Positions 23,417 through 33,130 of a DNA stretch of 64,000 nt are shown here, in pieces. The notes below the pieces were generated by a model. It was given only the letters and a program-made list of their open reading frames with translations, searched no databases and had not been told where the DNA came from. Position 1 is the stretch's first letter. Every line of letters begins with the position of its first letter. The stretch comes from Ecdyonurus torrentis (lineage: Eukaryota > Arthropoda > Insecta > Ephemeroptera > Heptageniidae). Made by a program: the position numbers and the translations under genes. Where the stretch lies: contig OX439127.1 in NCBI GenBank assembly GCA_949318235.1, forward strand, positions 11,658,615-11,722,614, in the 5' to 3' direction.

Positions 23417-24667
23417 CCAAAATACTATATTATAGGTATTAGGTATTAATAAAAGAGTGGAAAAATAGTCTCTTTTTTTCATCAAAATAGTCTTCAAAAT
23501 TAAAAAATAGTCTAAAAATAGTCTCTAAAAATAATAAAATAGTCGAAAAATCTTTGAAATTTATATAGCTCATTAGTGACTTTATTTATTAGTATAACAT
23601 GTCTGAATTTATCTGTTTTCTTAATAGTCTCTAGGATTGCCTAAAAAAAAAAAAAAAAAAAAAAAAAGTTCTATAGTCTAAAAAAATTACATCGGTATAA
23701 AATAGCATTGTCTAAATAATAATAAAAAAAAATCTTCAGAGACCACTAAAAACATTTGAGGCGAATTTGTATGAACACAAAATAAAGAAGCTTTGGTACT
23801 TAAAAATTTAATTACCTATGTCAAACACGTGAAACACGATCAAATATAAGTTATTCGCCACCTTAAAGATAACAATACATGTAAATGTGTAAATGCAAAT
23901 TTGAGTGGAAATTTGTAGTCAAATAAGAAACTTTTTTAAAATTAAAATTATTATTAAATTAAAACTTTTTTCGAAAAAAAAAATTAATAAAAATAAAAAA
24001 TATTTTAAATTTACTCGATTTTATTTGAAAATTATTGTGTTCCAACAAAACATGTTGGAAATAAATAATTTTTAAAAAATTATTGTGAAAATATGGTTTA
24101 CTTTTAGCGATTTCCGGTCCAAGTCGATCACGTTCTACGTTAATTTTCCGTTATTTTTGTCAGAAATATCGAAAAACATCGAAAAAAGGCAAAATAGTCC
24201 GAAAAGTCTTGAAAGTCCAAAATAGTCTCGGAGACTAAAATAGTCGCGAAATAGTCTTTTTTTAAATTTTGTATATAGGCTTGAAATCGTGTGATTCGTG
24301 GAAATTTTAAGTAAAAACCCCAATAGCCTCAATATTGACAATAGTCTAAAGACTATTTTTCCGCTCTCTAAAAATAATAACAGTCGAAATTCTTAATTTA
24401 CTTGTATTACTATAATTACTATGAATAAATAAACCTCTATAAAATTGATATTTGATGTGGTTTTTTGTTGTTTTTTTCAAATGACTAAAAATGCGCGAAT
24501 TTATTATTTTATTATTTTTATGTTATTATTGTGAAAATTAGGAAAAAATTAAAAAACCGGGTTTTTTTACTTAAAAAACCGGGTTTTATTAAAAAAAACG
24601 GGCTATAAAACCCGGTTTTATTTGCCGGCCGGTTTTATTAAAAAAACCGGGTTTAATCCGAACCCTG
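23265..24667. mobile_element. 1.4-kb hAT-like element with CCGGGTTTT arrays
   Basis: The element starts CAGGGTTCG and ends CGAACCCTG, flanked by TTTATTTT on both sides (23257-23264 and 24668-24675), a perfect 8-bp duplication. The first 100 bp and last 120 bp carry repeated AAAACCCGG / CCGGGTTTT words, whereas the middle is AT-rich with many AATAGTC words and an A46 run (23370-23415). A block at 23819-24122 matches repeat R1 near 10 kb. No transposase frame. Near the middle, GCGATTTCCGGTCC suggests another element is nested inside. Confidence 0.85.
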
Positions 24668-24709
24668 TTTATTTTCTTTAATTTTTGCACAGTATTTATT
24701 TTTTTTAAA

Positions 24710-24715
<6 letters not shown>

Positions 24716-24760
<45 letters not shown>
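24716..24760. repeat. (GA)n microsatellite, 45 bp
   Basis: GA repeat passing into GAAA units. The minus-strand Ser-Leu frame over it is an artefact. Confidence 0.95.
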
Positions 24761-24764
<4 letters not shown>

Positions 24765-24869
24765 AAGAAAAAAGAAACATTGCGGTTGATATATAAATGT
24801 TAAAAAATTAAAAATAAAATTAATGTTGAATTGAAAGTTATTCAAACACAAATATTCTCTAATTTATAC

Positions 24870-25092
24870 ATGAGGTGGTTGGAAGATGTTTGAAAAATAA
24901 GAATGTACGCAGTATGAAATGCAAAAGGAAATGTATGAAACAAGGTATGAGACTGGCGGAAGCAAGTGAAGTATGTCAGGATAGGAAGTTGTGGAGGTCT
25001 ATCACTGGGTCAGGATAAAACATCTGTGTTGTTGGCTTACCCCGAAAGGGATTTATAGCGTCATGATATGTATGTATGTATGTATGTATGAT
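24870..25092 (+). mobile_element. Non-LTR retrotransposon (LINE) 3' end
   Basis: An open frame ends at the TAA of 25016-25018 with the peptide RLAEASEVCQDRKLWRSITG, which has the charged, Trp-containing look of many LINE reverse transcriptase C-termini. It is followed by a 3' region containing TTACCCCGAAAGGGATTTAT and GCGTCATGATATG, and by tandem ATGT units, as expected for a LINE that ends in a short repeat. Matching tails lie at 28018-28095 (+) and 55246-55370 (minus). The copy is 5'-truncated; no polymerase domain remains. Confidence 0.7.
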
Positions 25093-25105
25093 TAATTATA
25101 GGCCT

Positions 25106-25258
25106 AATAATGAAAAGGATAGAATTACCAGCAATGACCTTACCACAGTAGAAGTTCTATGGAGAGGTCGAAGTCTGTGCCATGTGAGACTTCAACATCT
25201 CCATAGAACTTCTCCTGTGGTAAGGCCCTTGCTGGTAATTCTATCTTTTTCTTTATTA
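25106..25258. mobile_element. Foldback element family F1, copy C
   Basis: Arms ATTACCAGCAATGACCTTAC and GTAAGGCCCTTGCTGGTAAT flank an inner pair (AGAAGTTCTATGGAGA against TCTCCATAGAACTTCT, with one gap). The downstream tail CCTAACCGCAATGG matches copies A and D. The plus-strand frame at 25076-25294 is read from this hairpin. Confidence 0.75.
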
Positions 25259-25557
25259 CTATTGATCCTAACCGCAATGGTTTTTTATCCTTAAATTAGT
25301 AATTAATTAGTTGGGATTTATTTGGTCCCAAGTTCCAATGTAATAATAGCCTAATAATAGTTCTTTATTGGGTTTAAATTGTGAGTACAATATAAATTAG
25401 AGAATCTTTTTGTTTTATTAATTTTCAATTCAACATTTCCCCTACTATTTTCTGTTATTATTTAAATTTTTAATTATTTTTTAACATCCAACACATATTA
25501 GATATTTTAAGTGATATTTTTGTTAGTATTGCAGATGTAAATTTAATTTTATTTCAG

Positions 25558-25948
25558 GTCTTCCTTGCCATATGTTAAATCTGTCTTGATTTTGACTCGC
25601 CTGTGATGTATCTCCATGATATTGCAATCACTACAGCACATCTACGCAATGGCCTTTTTCATCCCTGCATAAGAAGCCTCACGTGACTTCTGGTGTTAGT
25701 ATGGCCATCCTCAATAAACCTACTTGTATCTGAGGTATCTTTATATTGCCTAAAAATCTATTGTTCCTCTCAAATTTGTCAATTCCACTTAAATCTATAC
25801 ACAGTGTGTGTGTCAAAAATTATTAAATTATTGTAACAAAAATATTTCCTTTTGTTAGTAGTGATGGTATATTTGAAAGTTAATTTAAAAAAACATTTGT
25901 TGCATTAGTTTTTGAATATAGTAGAGGAAAAACAACAAGAATTAAAAA
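25558..25948 (+). other. Candidate 5' untranslated exon of the glycosyltransferase gene
   Basis: A strong-looking acceptor (TTTAATTTTATTTCAG, ending at 25557) precedes a G+C-richer block of about 180 bp, ending near a possible donor CTGAG|GTATCT at 25734. If this is spliced, a short intron would separate it from the coding exon. If not, the 5' untranslated region runs straight into the ATG at 25949. RNA evidence is absent, so this is a prediction. Confidence 0.4.
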
Positions 25949-26974
25949 ATGAGAGTATTTGGAAAAGTTGGTATATGCGCATCATGGCATAATGCAATTA
26001 TCAAGCACAAATTAGTTAGAAAAACCATATTATTGATGGTTATGACTGCAACATTAATATTTTTATTTCACCCTGATAAATTTGCTCCGTCATCTTATCC
26101 AACTATTAAACAAAAAGACATACCTCATTATTTAGATCCATCGCCTGATGCATTGAGATTTGTAGCTCAAACTCACAAACCATTATGCACGACACCTAGT
26201 TTCAAAGATGATATGTTACTATATCCAAACACTACTGTAACTAATGAGGATTTGAAATATATGGCAACTAGTCTTAATATTGAGGATGGTGGTTTCTGGA
26301 AACCTCAACATTGTCTAGCTCAACACCAAGTAGCAGTTATTGTACCTTATAGAAATAGAGAAGCACAGTTGAATACTTTCCTTGCATTCATGCATTCATT
26401 TTTACAACAACAATTACTGGAATATCGAATAATAGTTGTAGAACAAGTGCCTAAAGGTGCTTTTAATAGAGCTAAGCTCTTTAATATTGGATTCACTGAA
26501 GCCTTAAAACTTAGTCCAATACATTGTTTTATTTTTCATGATGTAGATTTATTACCACAAAAACTGTCTAATATTTATGCATGTACTCACAATCCTAGAC
26601 ACATGTCGTCAAGTGTCAATACACACAGATACAATTTGCCTTATAAAAGTTTATTCGGTGGAGCAGTTGCTATTGTTAAGGAGCAATTTGAGTTGGTCAA
26701 TGGATTTTCTAATGTATTTTATGGATGGGGTGGTGAAGATGATGATTTTCATAATCGCATTTCTAGTCGAGGTTTGCACATTTGTAGATTTGAACCACAC
26801 GTATCTCGTTATTTTATGCTGGCTCACAAAAAAGAATTACCAAGTGAAAGTCGTTTTGAGAATTTAAAGTCTGGAATTGATCGTTATGAAACTGATGGTA
26901 TCAACAGTCTAAAATACATAATTGTTGACTCCAAGTATGAAAAATTATATACTTGGTTTTTAGTTGATGTTTAG
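25949..26974 (+). CDS. B4GALT-like: Beta-1,4-N-acetylgalactosaminyl/galactosyltransferase, Golgi type II membrane protein
   Basis: Complete 341-residue protein in one exon. The family transfers a sugar from UDP-Gal or UDP-GalNAc to terminal GlcNAc in the Golgi lumen. Residues 1-25 are a short basic cytoplasmic tail, 26-40 the membrane anchor, then a short stem, and about 115-341 the catalytic domain. Visible motifs: VPYRNRE (132-138), FNRAKLFNIGF (172-182), the metal-binding DVD (198-200), LFGG (235-238), GWGGEDDD (259-266), and M290 with H293 matching the Met and His Mn2+ ligands of the family. Position 235, equivalent to bovine Tyr289, is Leu; at this site Tyr favours UDP-Gal and Leu or Ile permits UDP-GalNAc, so LacdiNAc synthesis is predicted. 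An N-glycosylation sequon (NTT) sits at 94-96. The length is usual for invertebrate members. The ATG is in an A-rich, start-like context. Introns are absent, unlike vertebrate homologues, and no decay is seen. Confidence 0.95.
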   Translation: MRVFGKVGICASWHNAIIKHKLVRKTILLMVMTATLIFLFHPDKFAPSSYPTIKQKDIPHYLDPSPDALRFVAQTHKPLCTTPSFKDDMLLYPNTTVTNEDLKYMATSLNIEDGGFWKPQHCLAQHQVAVIVPYRNREAQLNTFLAFMHSFLQQQLLEYRIIVVEQVPKGAFNRAKLFNIGFTEALKLSPIHCFIFHDVDLLPQKLSNIYACTHNPRHMSSSVNTHRYNLPYKSLFGGAVAIVKEQFELVNGFSNVFYGWGGEDDDFHNRISSRGLHICRFEPHVSRYFMLAHKKELPSESRFENLKSGIDRYETDGINSLKYIIVDSKYEKLYTWFLVDV

Positions 26975-27204
26975 AGATTTTGTTAATTAACTTTTTGTAT
27001 GATATTTGAAAAGAATTATTGAAATATCAATTCACATTATTTTGCATGTCTTAAGAAATATTTTATTAATTAAAATACACCTTAAACATATTTGTAAATG
27101 TATGGTCAAAGAAAATGATAAGGTTACCAAAAAGCTACTTAAACCATGATGGCTGTGCCATGGTGGAAATACTGGTGGTGCAAAAAAATAGCTAGCGACA
27201 TTTA

Positions 27205-27279
27205 TATAAGTGTAAGGCTACATCCTTCTTTAGTTGTTATGTGTAAACTAAAGGAGAAGATTGTAGCCTGAAACTTATA
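27205..27279 (+). ncRNA. 75-nt hairpin in the 3' untranslated region (pre-miRNA-like)
   Basis: The 5' arm (GGCTACATCCTTCTTTAGTT) pairs with the 3' arm (AACTAAAGGAGAAGATTGTA then GCC) around a 10-base loop, and the outer stem ATAAGT/ACTTAT extends it to about 33 paired or near-paired positions. The size and small bulges fit a microRNA precursor, but a miniature transposon relic would look the same. It lies about 230 bases after the stop of the glycosyltransferase. Confidence 0.4.
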
Positions 27280-27539
27280 GTTGGAATATGTAAATATTTG
27301 AATTACTTGTGCCAGTAAATTTTTTGTCACTATGCAGATATTGCCATGGTTAAGTATTTTATTGGTTTTCCTTCTTCTCCTTTGATCATATGTTTACCAA
27401 TGATGTTCTATTTTCCCATTTATTACTTATAAAATATCTTTGCATGAATGAAATATAGCCTACTGTATATGTTTGGAGTGTGGAAACTGGAAATACACAC
27501 ACATTTATAAAAATAACTTTTTTTTTTTTTTCATAATGT

Positions 27540-27545
27540 AATAAA
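27540..27545 (+). terminator. Polyadenylation signal AATAAA
   Basis: AATAAA, 566 bases after the stop codon at 26974 and followed by GT/T-rich sequence, is the best candidate 3' end for the glycosyltransferase mRNA. Confidence 0.5.
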
Positions 27546-27934
27546 ACAGAGGCCTTTCATTTTTTTATTTGTTGGTTGTTTGTTAAAATCTTTATTATAT
27601 AAACTGGACTGTATACTTCATATGCACAGATATTTTGAACTGAAATATTTCCTATTGATAAGGAAAAAAAAGTTTATTGTACAGCTGATGGAAAAATACC
27701 AGGCTTTACATAAAATGTTTGGTCTCCCTATTTTACACAGCAAATAGCCATTATTCAAGTTTCTTGCCAATGTAATAGCTACGTCATGCTTCATCAGTCA
27801 TTATTAATAGAACTGTCTGTTCCATATACGTGTGGAGTTTTTAATTATGCAATGTAATAATAGGATGTGTTACTAGATGTAATGCACATTCCATTTATTT
27901 ATTTATTTTTCTTTAATATATAGGTATTATATGT

Positions 27935-28365
27935 ACAATAACAGGATAGAAATAGTACAAGAGAAATTGAGCACTTTGAATTGAAAATTAATGCTAAGTG
28001 AAATTCTATAATTTTGATAGTTGTGGAGGTGTATCACTAGGTCAGGCTAAAACCATCTATGTTGCTGACTTATCCTGATATAGTGTCATGATATCGTCGC
28101 AGGTCCGCTATATTGTCCGATGTCCATTTGACCTTGAAAAATATTTTTTGCTGCAAATGGCCTGAAATGGAAAAATCCAAAATTTGGGGTCGATCCGATG
28201 AAATATATTTTTTCAAGGTCAATTGGACATCGGACATTATAGCGGACCAACGACGATATGTATTTATGATAGTTAAAGGGAATGGGATCAAGTATCAAAA
28301 TTAGAGAATTTTGCGTTGCATTAATTTTCAATTCACAGTGTTATAATTTCTCTCGCACTATTTCT
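27935..28365. mobile_element. Foldback family F2, second copy, with nested elements
   Basis: Arms of about 90 bp: the left has AGGATAGAAATAGTACAAGA and TTTGAATTGAAAATTAATGC; the right is the inverse, with TTTTCAATTCA and CTATTTCTATCCT. Enclosed are a LINE tail fragment (28018-28095, matching 24990-25072) and, inside it, a palindrome at 28091-28259. Frames on both strands here (28070-28331) are products of the symmetry. Confidence 0.8.
28091..28259. mobile_element. 169-bp palindromic miniature element
   Basis: Ends ATATCGTCG and CGACGATAT, with inner arms TCCGATGTCCATTTGACCTT against AAGGTCAATTGGACATCGGA. The arms total about 55-60 bp each around a 50-bp middle. It sits exactly where the LINE tail ends in GTCATG, before ATAT. 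Confidence 0.75.
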
Positions 28366-28453
28366 ATCCTAATTTTTCTAGTATCCTTAGCCACGACAGC
28401 TTTTTACATATTATATTAATGTGTATAACAAATATTATGTAAATATTGTTGCA

Positions 28454-28533
28454 TTAGAGCACAAACTGTGTATCTATACAAAAGCAGCTACATCGAAAAT
28501 CCTATCTTGTTTTATACACGGTTTGTGTTCTAA
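28454..28533. repeat. 80-nt isolated hairpin
   Basis: TTAGAGCACAAACTGTGTAT pairs with ATACACGGTTTGTGTTCTAA across a loop of about 35 bases. It could be a small inverted-repeat relic or a structured RNA; nothing favours either. Confidence 0.5.
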
Positions 28534-28827
28534 GGTGATGATATATAGATATATGCTTTAATTATATATTATATATTGGAATTTATTATAAAATAGTCAC
28601 TTTTCTAGTTCATACATATACGTGAAAGCTAGCATTTGAATAGTGTAAGAAGAAATTTAGTAAAATGAGATTATTATTAGAGCAGTAGATTAATTAAAAA
28701 GTATACTTTGGACTTTAATAGATTATAGTAACTTTTCATATTAATAATAAATACAAGCCTAGATAACATTAAAGAATTTTAAGTCATTTTCTTAGTGTAG
28801 ATACAGTGTACACAACTTAGTCTGATC

Positions 28828-28973
28828 TATACTCGCCTCAAAAAGCCTGAGTTACCTGCCGTTCGACCTTTTACGGTATCGCCCAGCCGCCACCCTTTGA
28901 AATGTGCGCGAGAAATGGGCGATACATAAGTGGTAAAACGATAAATCGGCTGAGTTTTTATGAGTCGAGTATA
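28828..28973. mobile_element. TA-flanked 146-bp miniature element, copy 2
   Basis: Same length and shared inner sequence as 5958-6103, with a diverged middle. Both ends keep TATACTCG / CGAGTATA. Confidence 0.8.
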
Positions 28974-30413
28974 AGTAGTGAGCATATATAGTTGTTTCAA
29001 TATTAAACTTAAGTCAGAGTATAATATTCATTATAATTACATCTACACAATTATACATTCATAATAAAGAGTAAAATCAAAGAAATTGATCAGAAATGTT
29101 GTGATTTATGTGAAATAAATTTATTGCCTCTTTTATGGCACCTTTCTTGCCTTTTTCATACAATTAAGAATGCAATTCTTTGTCAATATAATGTAAGGAA
29201 GAAAGAAAAAAAATGAGATTCGTACAGCAATAATAAAAATAAAAAATAAGAGGATGTACACTTACATTTTCATCCAAGCTATACATTTCATAGATATTTT
29301 TGTGATAGTACTTTTCTACATATATATATATATTAGCCTTATTAATGATTAATTATACACAGGGATAAGCTTATTAAGTGTACAGTACTACAAATGAATG
29401 TAATTTGTTGTATTGATGTGGCAGCGGCCAAAGGGCATATGTGCATTGAAGCAATTTGCAGCAAAAGACATAGGTGCATTTTTCATAATTTTACCGGAGA
29501 GATAATAAAACTGCTTTTTGGCCAAAACTGTTCTCCACTGAAGTCGTGAAATATTATTGGTTGAAATTTTATAAATAGCTGTCAAAAAATAAATAAATAA
29601 AAATATAAATTTCAGGGAAGATGTAAACATATATGCCCCTTAGCCGCAGCTACATCGGTATAATGTTCATGTTTATTTATAATATTAACAAACAAAGCAT
29701 TATGTCGGACACTAAATTCCATGGTATATACCAATATAATTTCTCTTAATAATGCTTATTCCTTTTAAAATAATATTAATATTTATAAATCATGTAGGAA
29801 TAAAAGTGATACCAAATATACAAATATTTATGTTAGTAGTAATAATACTCTTTTAGTATAGTAGACTCTTTAGAGTCATAGTTAAATTCATTTAAATAGA
29901 CTTGTTATGATACAATGGAAGTTTATTTATTTGAAATTATAGTGTGAGAGTTAAAAAGCACCTATGTTTAATTATAGAAGCATGTGTGTGAATTATATAG
30001 TGTGTAATAAATCAGTCATATGTAAGGCATATTATAATATTAAGTAGCTATAATTATTTTTTAAATTAAAATTTAATGCTAATATTTACTGTAGTTCCAT
30101 GTAAATAATATCAGGGGAAAAAAGTTTTTATGTTTATTTTGGTAATTTGTTAATGATATGGCCAATTATTTTTTTTTGTCAATTATTTAGAGTAAACTAA
30201 ATTTGCTAGATGTTTTTTTTTTTTTTTTTTTTTAAATTTTTTTTTTAACTCTAGATTTTGCTTTACAAATGTGAAATTATTAAAAAATTAACATGTAAGT
30301 ATTTCAATTTACTTGCCAAAATATAATACTGTGCCATGCCTGTTACACGAACAAATATGCAATTTGTCATGCTAAAATTCCACTTTTGGTAAAATTAAAT
30401 TGATATTAACAAT
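28974..30413. other. AT-rich non-coding stretch
   Basis: Apart from the weak minus-strand candidate at 29388-29630, only simple AT sequence and short poly(T) runs are visible. Confidence 0.6.
29388..29630 (-). CDS. Candidate small secreted ORF or first exon, unrecognised
   Basis: An 80-residue frame starts with MFTSSLKFIFLFIYFLTA, which looks like a signal peptide, followed by a mixed hydrophilic part with only two cysteines (C and HMPFGRCH region). Its composition is less AT-driven than the surrounding spurious frames. The C-terminal half faintly recalls PAN/apple-type secreted domains, but too few cysteines are present to assign it. It may be a first exon: a GTAAAA donor-like site lies within it, and GTAGTA lies at the stop. 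No splice partner or poly(A) signal was tied to it. Most likely either a decayed gene fragment or chance. Confidence 0.25.
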   Translation of the reverse strand: MFTSSLKFIFLFIYFLTAIYKISTNNISRLQWRTVLAKKQFYYLSGKIMKNAPMSFAANCFNAHMPFGRCHINTTNYIHL

Positions 30414-30744
30414 AATGATAAATTTGAAAGAAAAGGATAGGAAAAACCAGCAAGGGCCTTACCATAGTGAAGAGAATCCCATAGTTTGGTGAAAATCTTG
30501 CTAGCACAGATATAAAAAACTAACACGTTGGAAATATTTCCGCAATAAACTCCTAGAGAGATGGATTGTGTTATGCCTTCATCAGTCCTTACAGACTCGG
30601 AGTAAAATTATTCATGAAATATTTCCAATGTGTTAGTTTTTTATATCTGTGCTAGCAAGATTTTCACCAAACTATGGGACTCTCTTCACTATGGTAAGGT
30701 CCTTGCTGGTTTCTCCTATCCTCTTCTTTCCAATTTATCATACC
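30414..30744. mobile_element. Foldback element family F1, copy D (best full-length)
   Basis: Arms run from AATGATAAATTTGAAAGAAA to the mirror near 30742 and include AAAATCTTGCTAGCACAGAT on both sides. The central loop pairs (GGAAATATTT with AAATATTTCC) and carries CTTCATCAGTCCTTACAGAC, also found in copy A (6476-6553). The tail CACCGCGATGGTTTATTTTC lies downstream. The frame at 30649-30846 comes from it. Confidence 0.85.
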
Positions 30745-32500
30745 TCACCGCGATGGTTTATTTTCCTTAATGGATGTCATATTAACAATAATGTTTATTA
30801 TTATTGTCATTACAACGATAAATATTCAAAAAGTAAATATTTTTGAAGTGGCTGAAGCTAATAAACTCATGTACTGTATTTTAAATTGACTTGTTATCTG
30901 TAATGTGAAATTTGAGTTTTAATTTGATAGTATACACACAATTTATTCCAACAAAAGTAGTATTCCTTTTGTATTGTAATATAAACATGCACAGTTTGTG
31001 TGCATGTTACAATAAAATGTTCAAAATATAATCAAGTTAATACAAAAATAAGATTCTGTATTTTATGGATCATTTGCAAAAATTTATAAAACAAAAATTG
31101 CCTTATAACAAGTATGTAAAGAAGACAGCTTTTATTATCATTATTTATTGTGTTAGTATTAAGAATATGGAAAATTGCTATACTTTATTTATAGGTTTCA
31201 AAAATGCTTATGATTACCTTATTGCAGTAAAATATCACTGTATTTTATTTTTAAAGGAACCTATTTCCTACCTTTAGTCATTTTAAAATACTTTGTTACC
31301 TTAAAAAATACTGCTTATAAGTAGTTGATGTTATGCCCTTCAATCCTCAGTTATTTTATTTTGTGTTCTTTGTATATTGCCTTTATTTTGCATTTTTTAT
31401 TGTTTCATAAAGACAATATTGTTTAATTTTTAAAATTACATTGCTTAATTTTTTATTGTCATTAAAATAAGTAATATATAATATATTATTCATTTCAGTT
31501 TTTTTTTTTTTTTTTTTTCTTTTCTTTTCTTTTCTTTTTTTGTTGTTGTTGACCTCGGTATTTAACTTGGTTGTTTATCTGTAGTGGCTGCTATGTTGAG
31601 AGTGTAAATACTTCAGAGAGCTTGCTGCATTGTCTCTCATTTCTTTACACCCACTTTATCACTTCTGTATTGCACATAATACAATGCACAGCCAACTGGT
31701 TTTATTTTAATTGTACGTGGTTATATTTAGTTTAGTTTTACTTAAGTTATATTTTTGCATTATTAAATTTGTAATTTAATTTAAAACAATGAAACGTAAA
31801 GCAATTATGTTTTTGCTAAATTACTTTTGAAAAATAATTCTGAATGAGAATAAGGAAAATTGTGAACTTATATAAATACAAAACATACTTTGAAAAACAA
31901 TATAATTTAAATATATTGTACTTAAAAATGTTATATAACGAAATTAACGAATGACTAAAATACTACCTGCACAATGAGTACCAAGTTACTATAAATTAAG
32001 AAAGTAATGTCATTTAAAATTGTGTACCTTTTTGAATAACACTTAATTAATTTGTTTGTTAATACATGTGCCTTAAATTAAATCAAATAGGGAAAAGAAC
32101 AATTTCTTGAATAAAATTGCAATGTAAAAGCCAGTTCAGACTTACAAATAAAACTATGTTGACATAAAACTATGTTACGTAATAAATATGTATGTGTGTG
32201 TGTTATGATATACATCACCAAAATTTATTTATTTCAACATAGTTTATTAAAGAAATTAGTCTTAAGAAAAAACATCACATTGAATTATAAATTATTGCAA
32301 TCATTGTAATGTGTTGAGTATATTATATAGAATAAACATTCTTAAACTTCACTAAACTGTTTTGTATTATTTGAAAAACAACAACAACAACAACAACAAC
32401 AACTCAAGAAACATAGAAGAAGAAAAAAAAAAGTAAAAGTAAAAGAAAATGATAAATCATAAATCCAAAAATATTAGACGCAACTCAATCCTTTCTTCCT

Positions 32501-32545
<45 letters not shown>

Positions 32546-33130
32546 CTATTATTTTGATATGAAGGAGTCAAATACTGATAGGATGCAATCCTATCTCGTC
32601 CTATCCAAATCTCAAGTATATTTAAAAATTTGCCATTAAGAGGTTGGGCATAGATTCCAGTATCGATTTGGAGGTTACTTGTGATTTTGATAATAATTTT
32701 ATAGAAAGAATTTTTATTTTACTTGGTATCAAGCTTTTCATGTAGTATTGAATCTGAGTTCTGGTTTTAACATTTTTCTCATGGACTTTGATTGAGATAA
32801 GCATGATGCATGGTATATGTATATGAAAATAAAATTTCACAAAAATGCTTTGATGTAACTCAATATGAAAAAACATCACATTTTCATTACTATTAGATGC
32901 ACTAATAAAAGAAGAAGAAGAATCTATAATTTAATTATTCTTATCATTTATCAAGCAATGTGGTAATATTTTGTATTTTTGCTTAAAACAAAGAATCACG
33001 TTTACAATAAACTTTAAAAATCTAGTATACTATTTAGTATTATTTAATAATTAAGTTCATAAATTGTTAACAAATAATTTAAATAATACACCTTCAATTC
33101 ATTAGCATAATTTTTTATGTACGAGACAGT
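30745..33130. other. AT-rich non-coding stretch
   Basis: No supported gene. It includes TTTTC tandem units (31519-31540), an (ACA)n tract near 32380-32403 and a T38 run (32502-32539). Confidence 0.6.

Larger units (their letters stand above)
24805..25450. mobile_element. Foldback family F2 enclosing a LINE tail and an F1 copy
   Basis: The left arm (AATGTTGAATTGAAAGTTAT, near 24821) and right arm (TTAATTTTCAATTCAACATT, near 25418) are inverted. Similar arms flank 27935-28365. Enclosed are the LINE 3' end at 24870-25092 and foldback F1 copy C at 25106-25258, so at least three events are stacked here. Confidence 0.65.
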
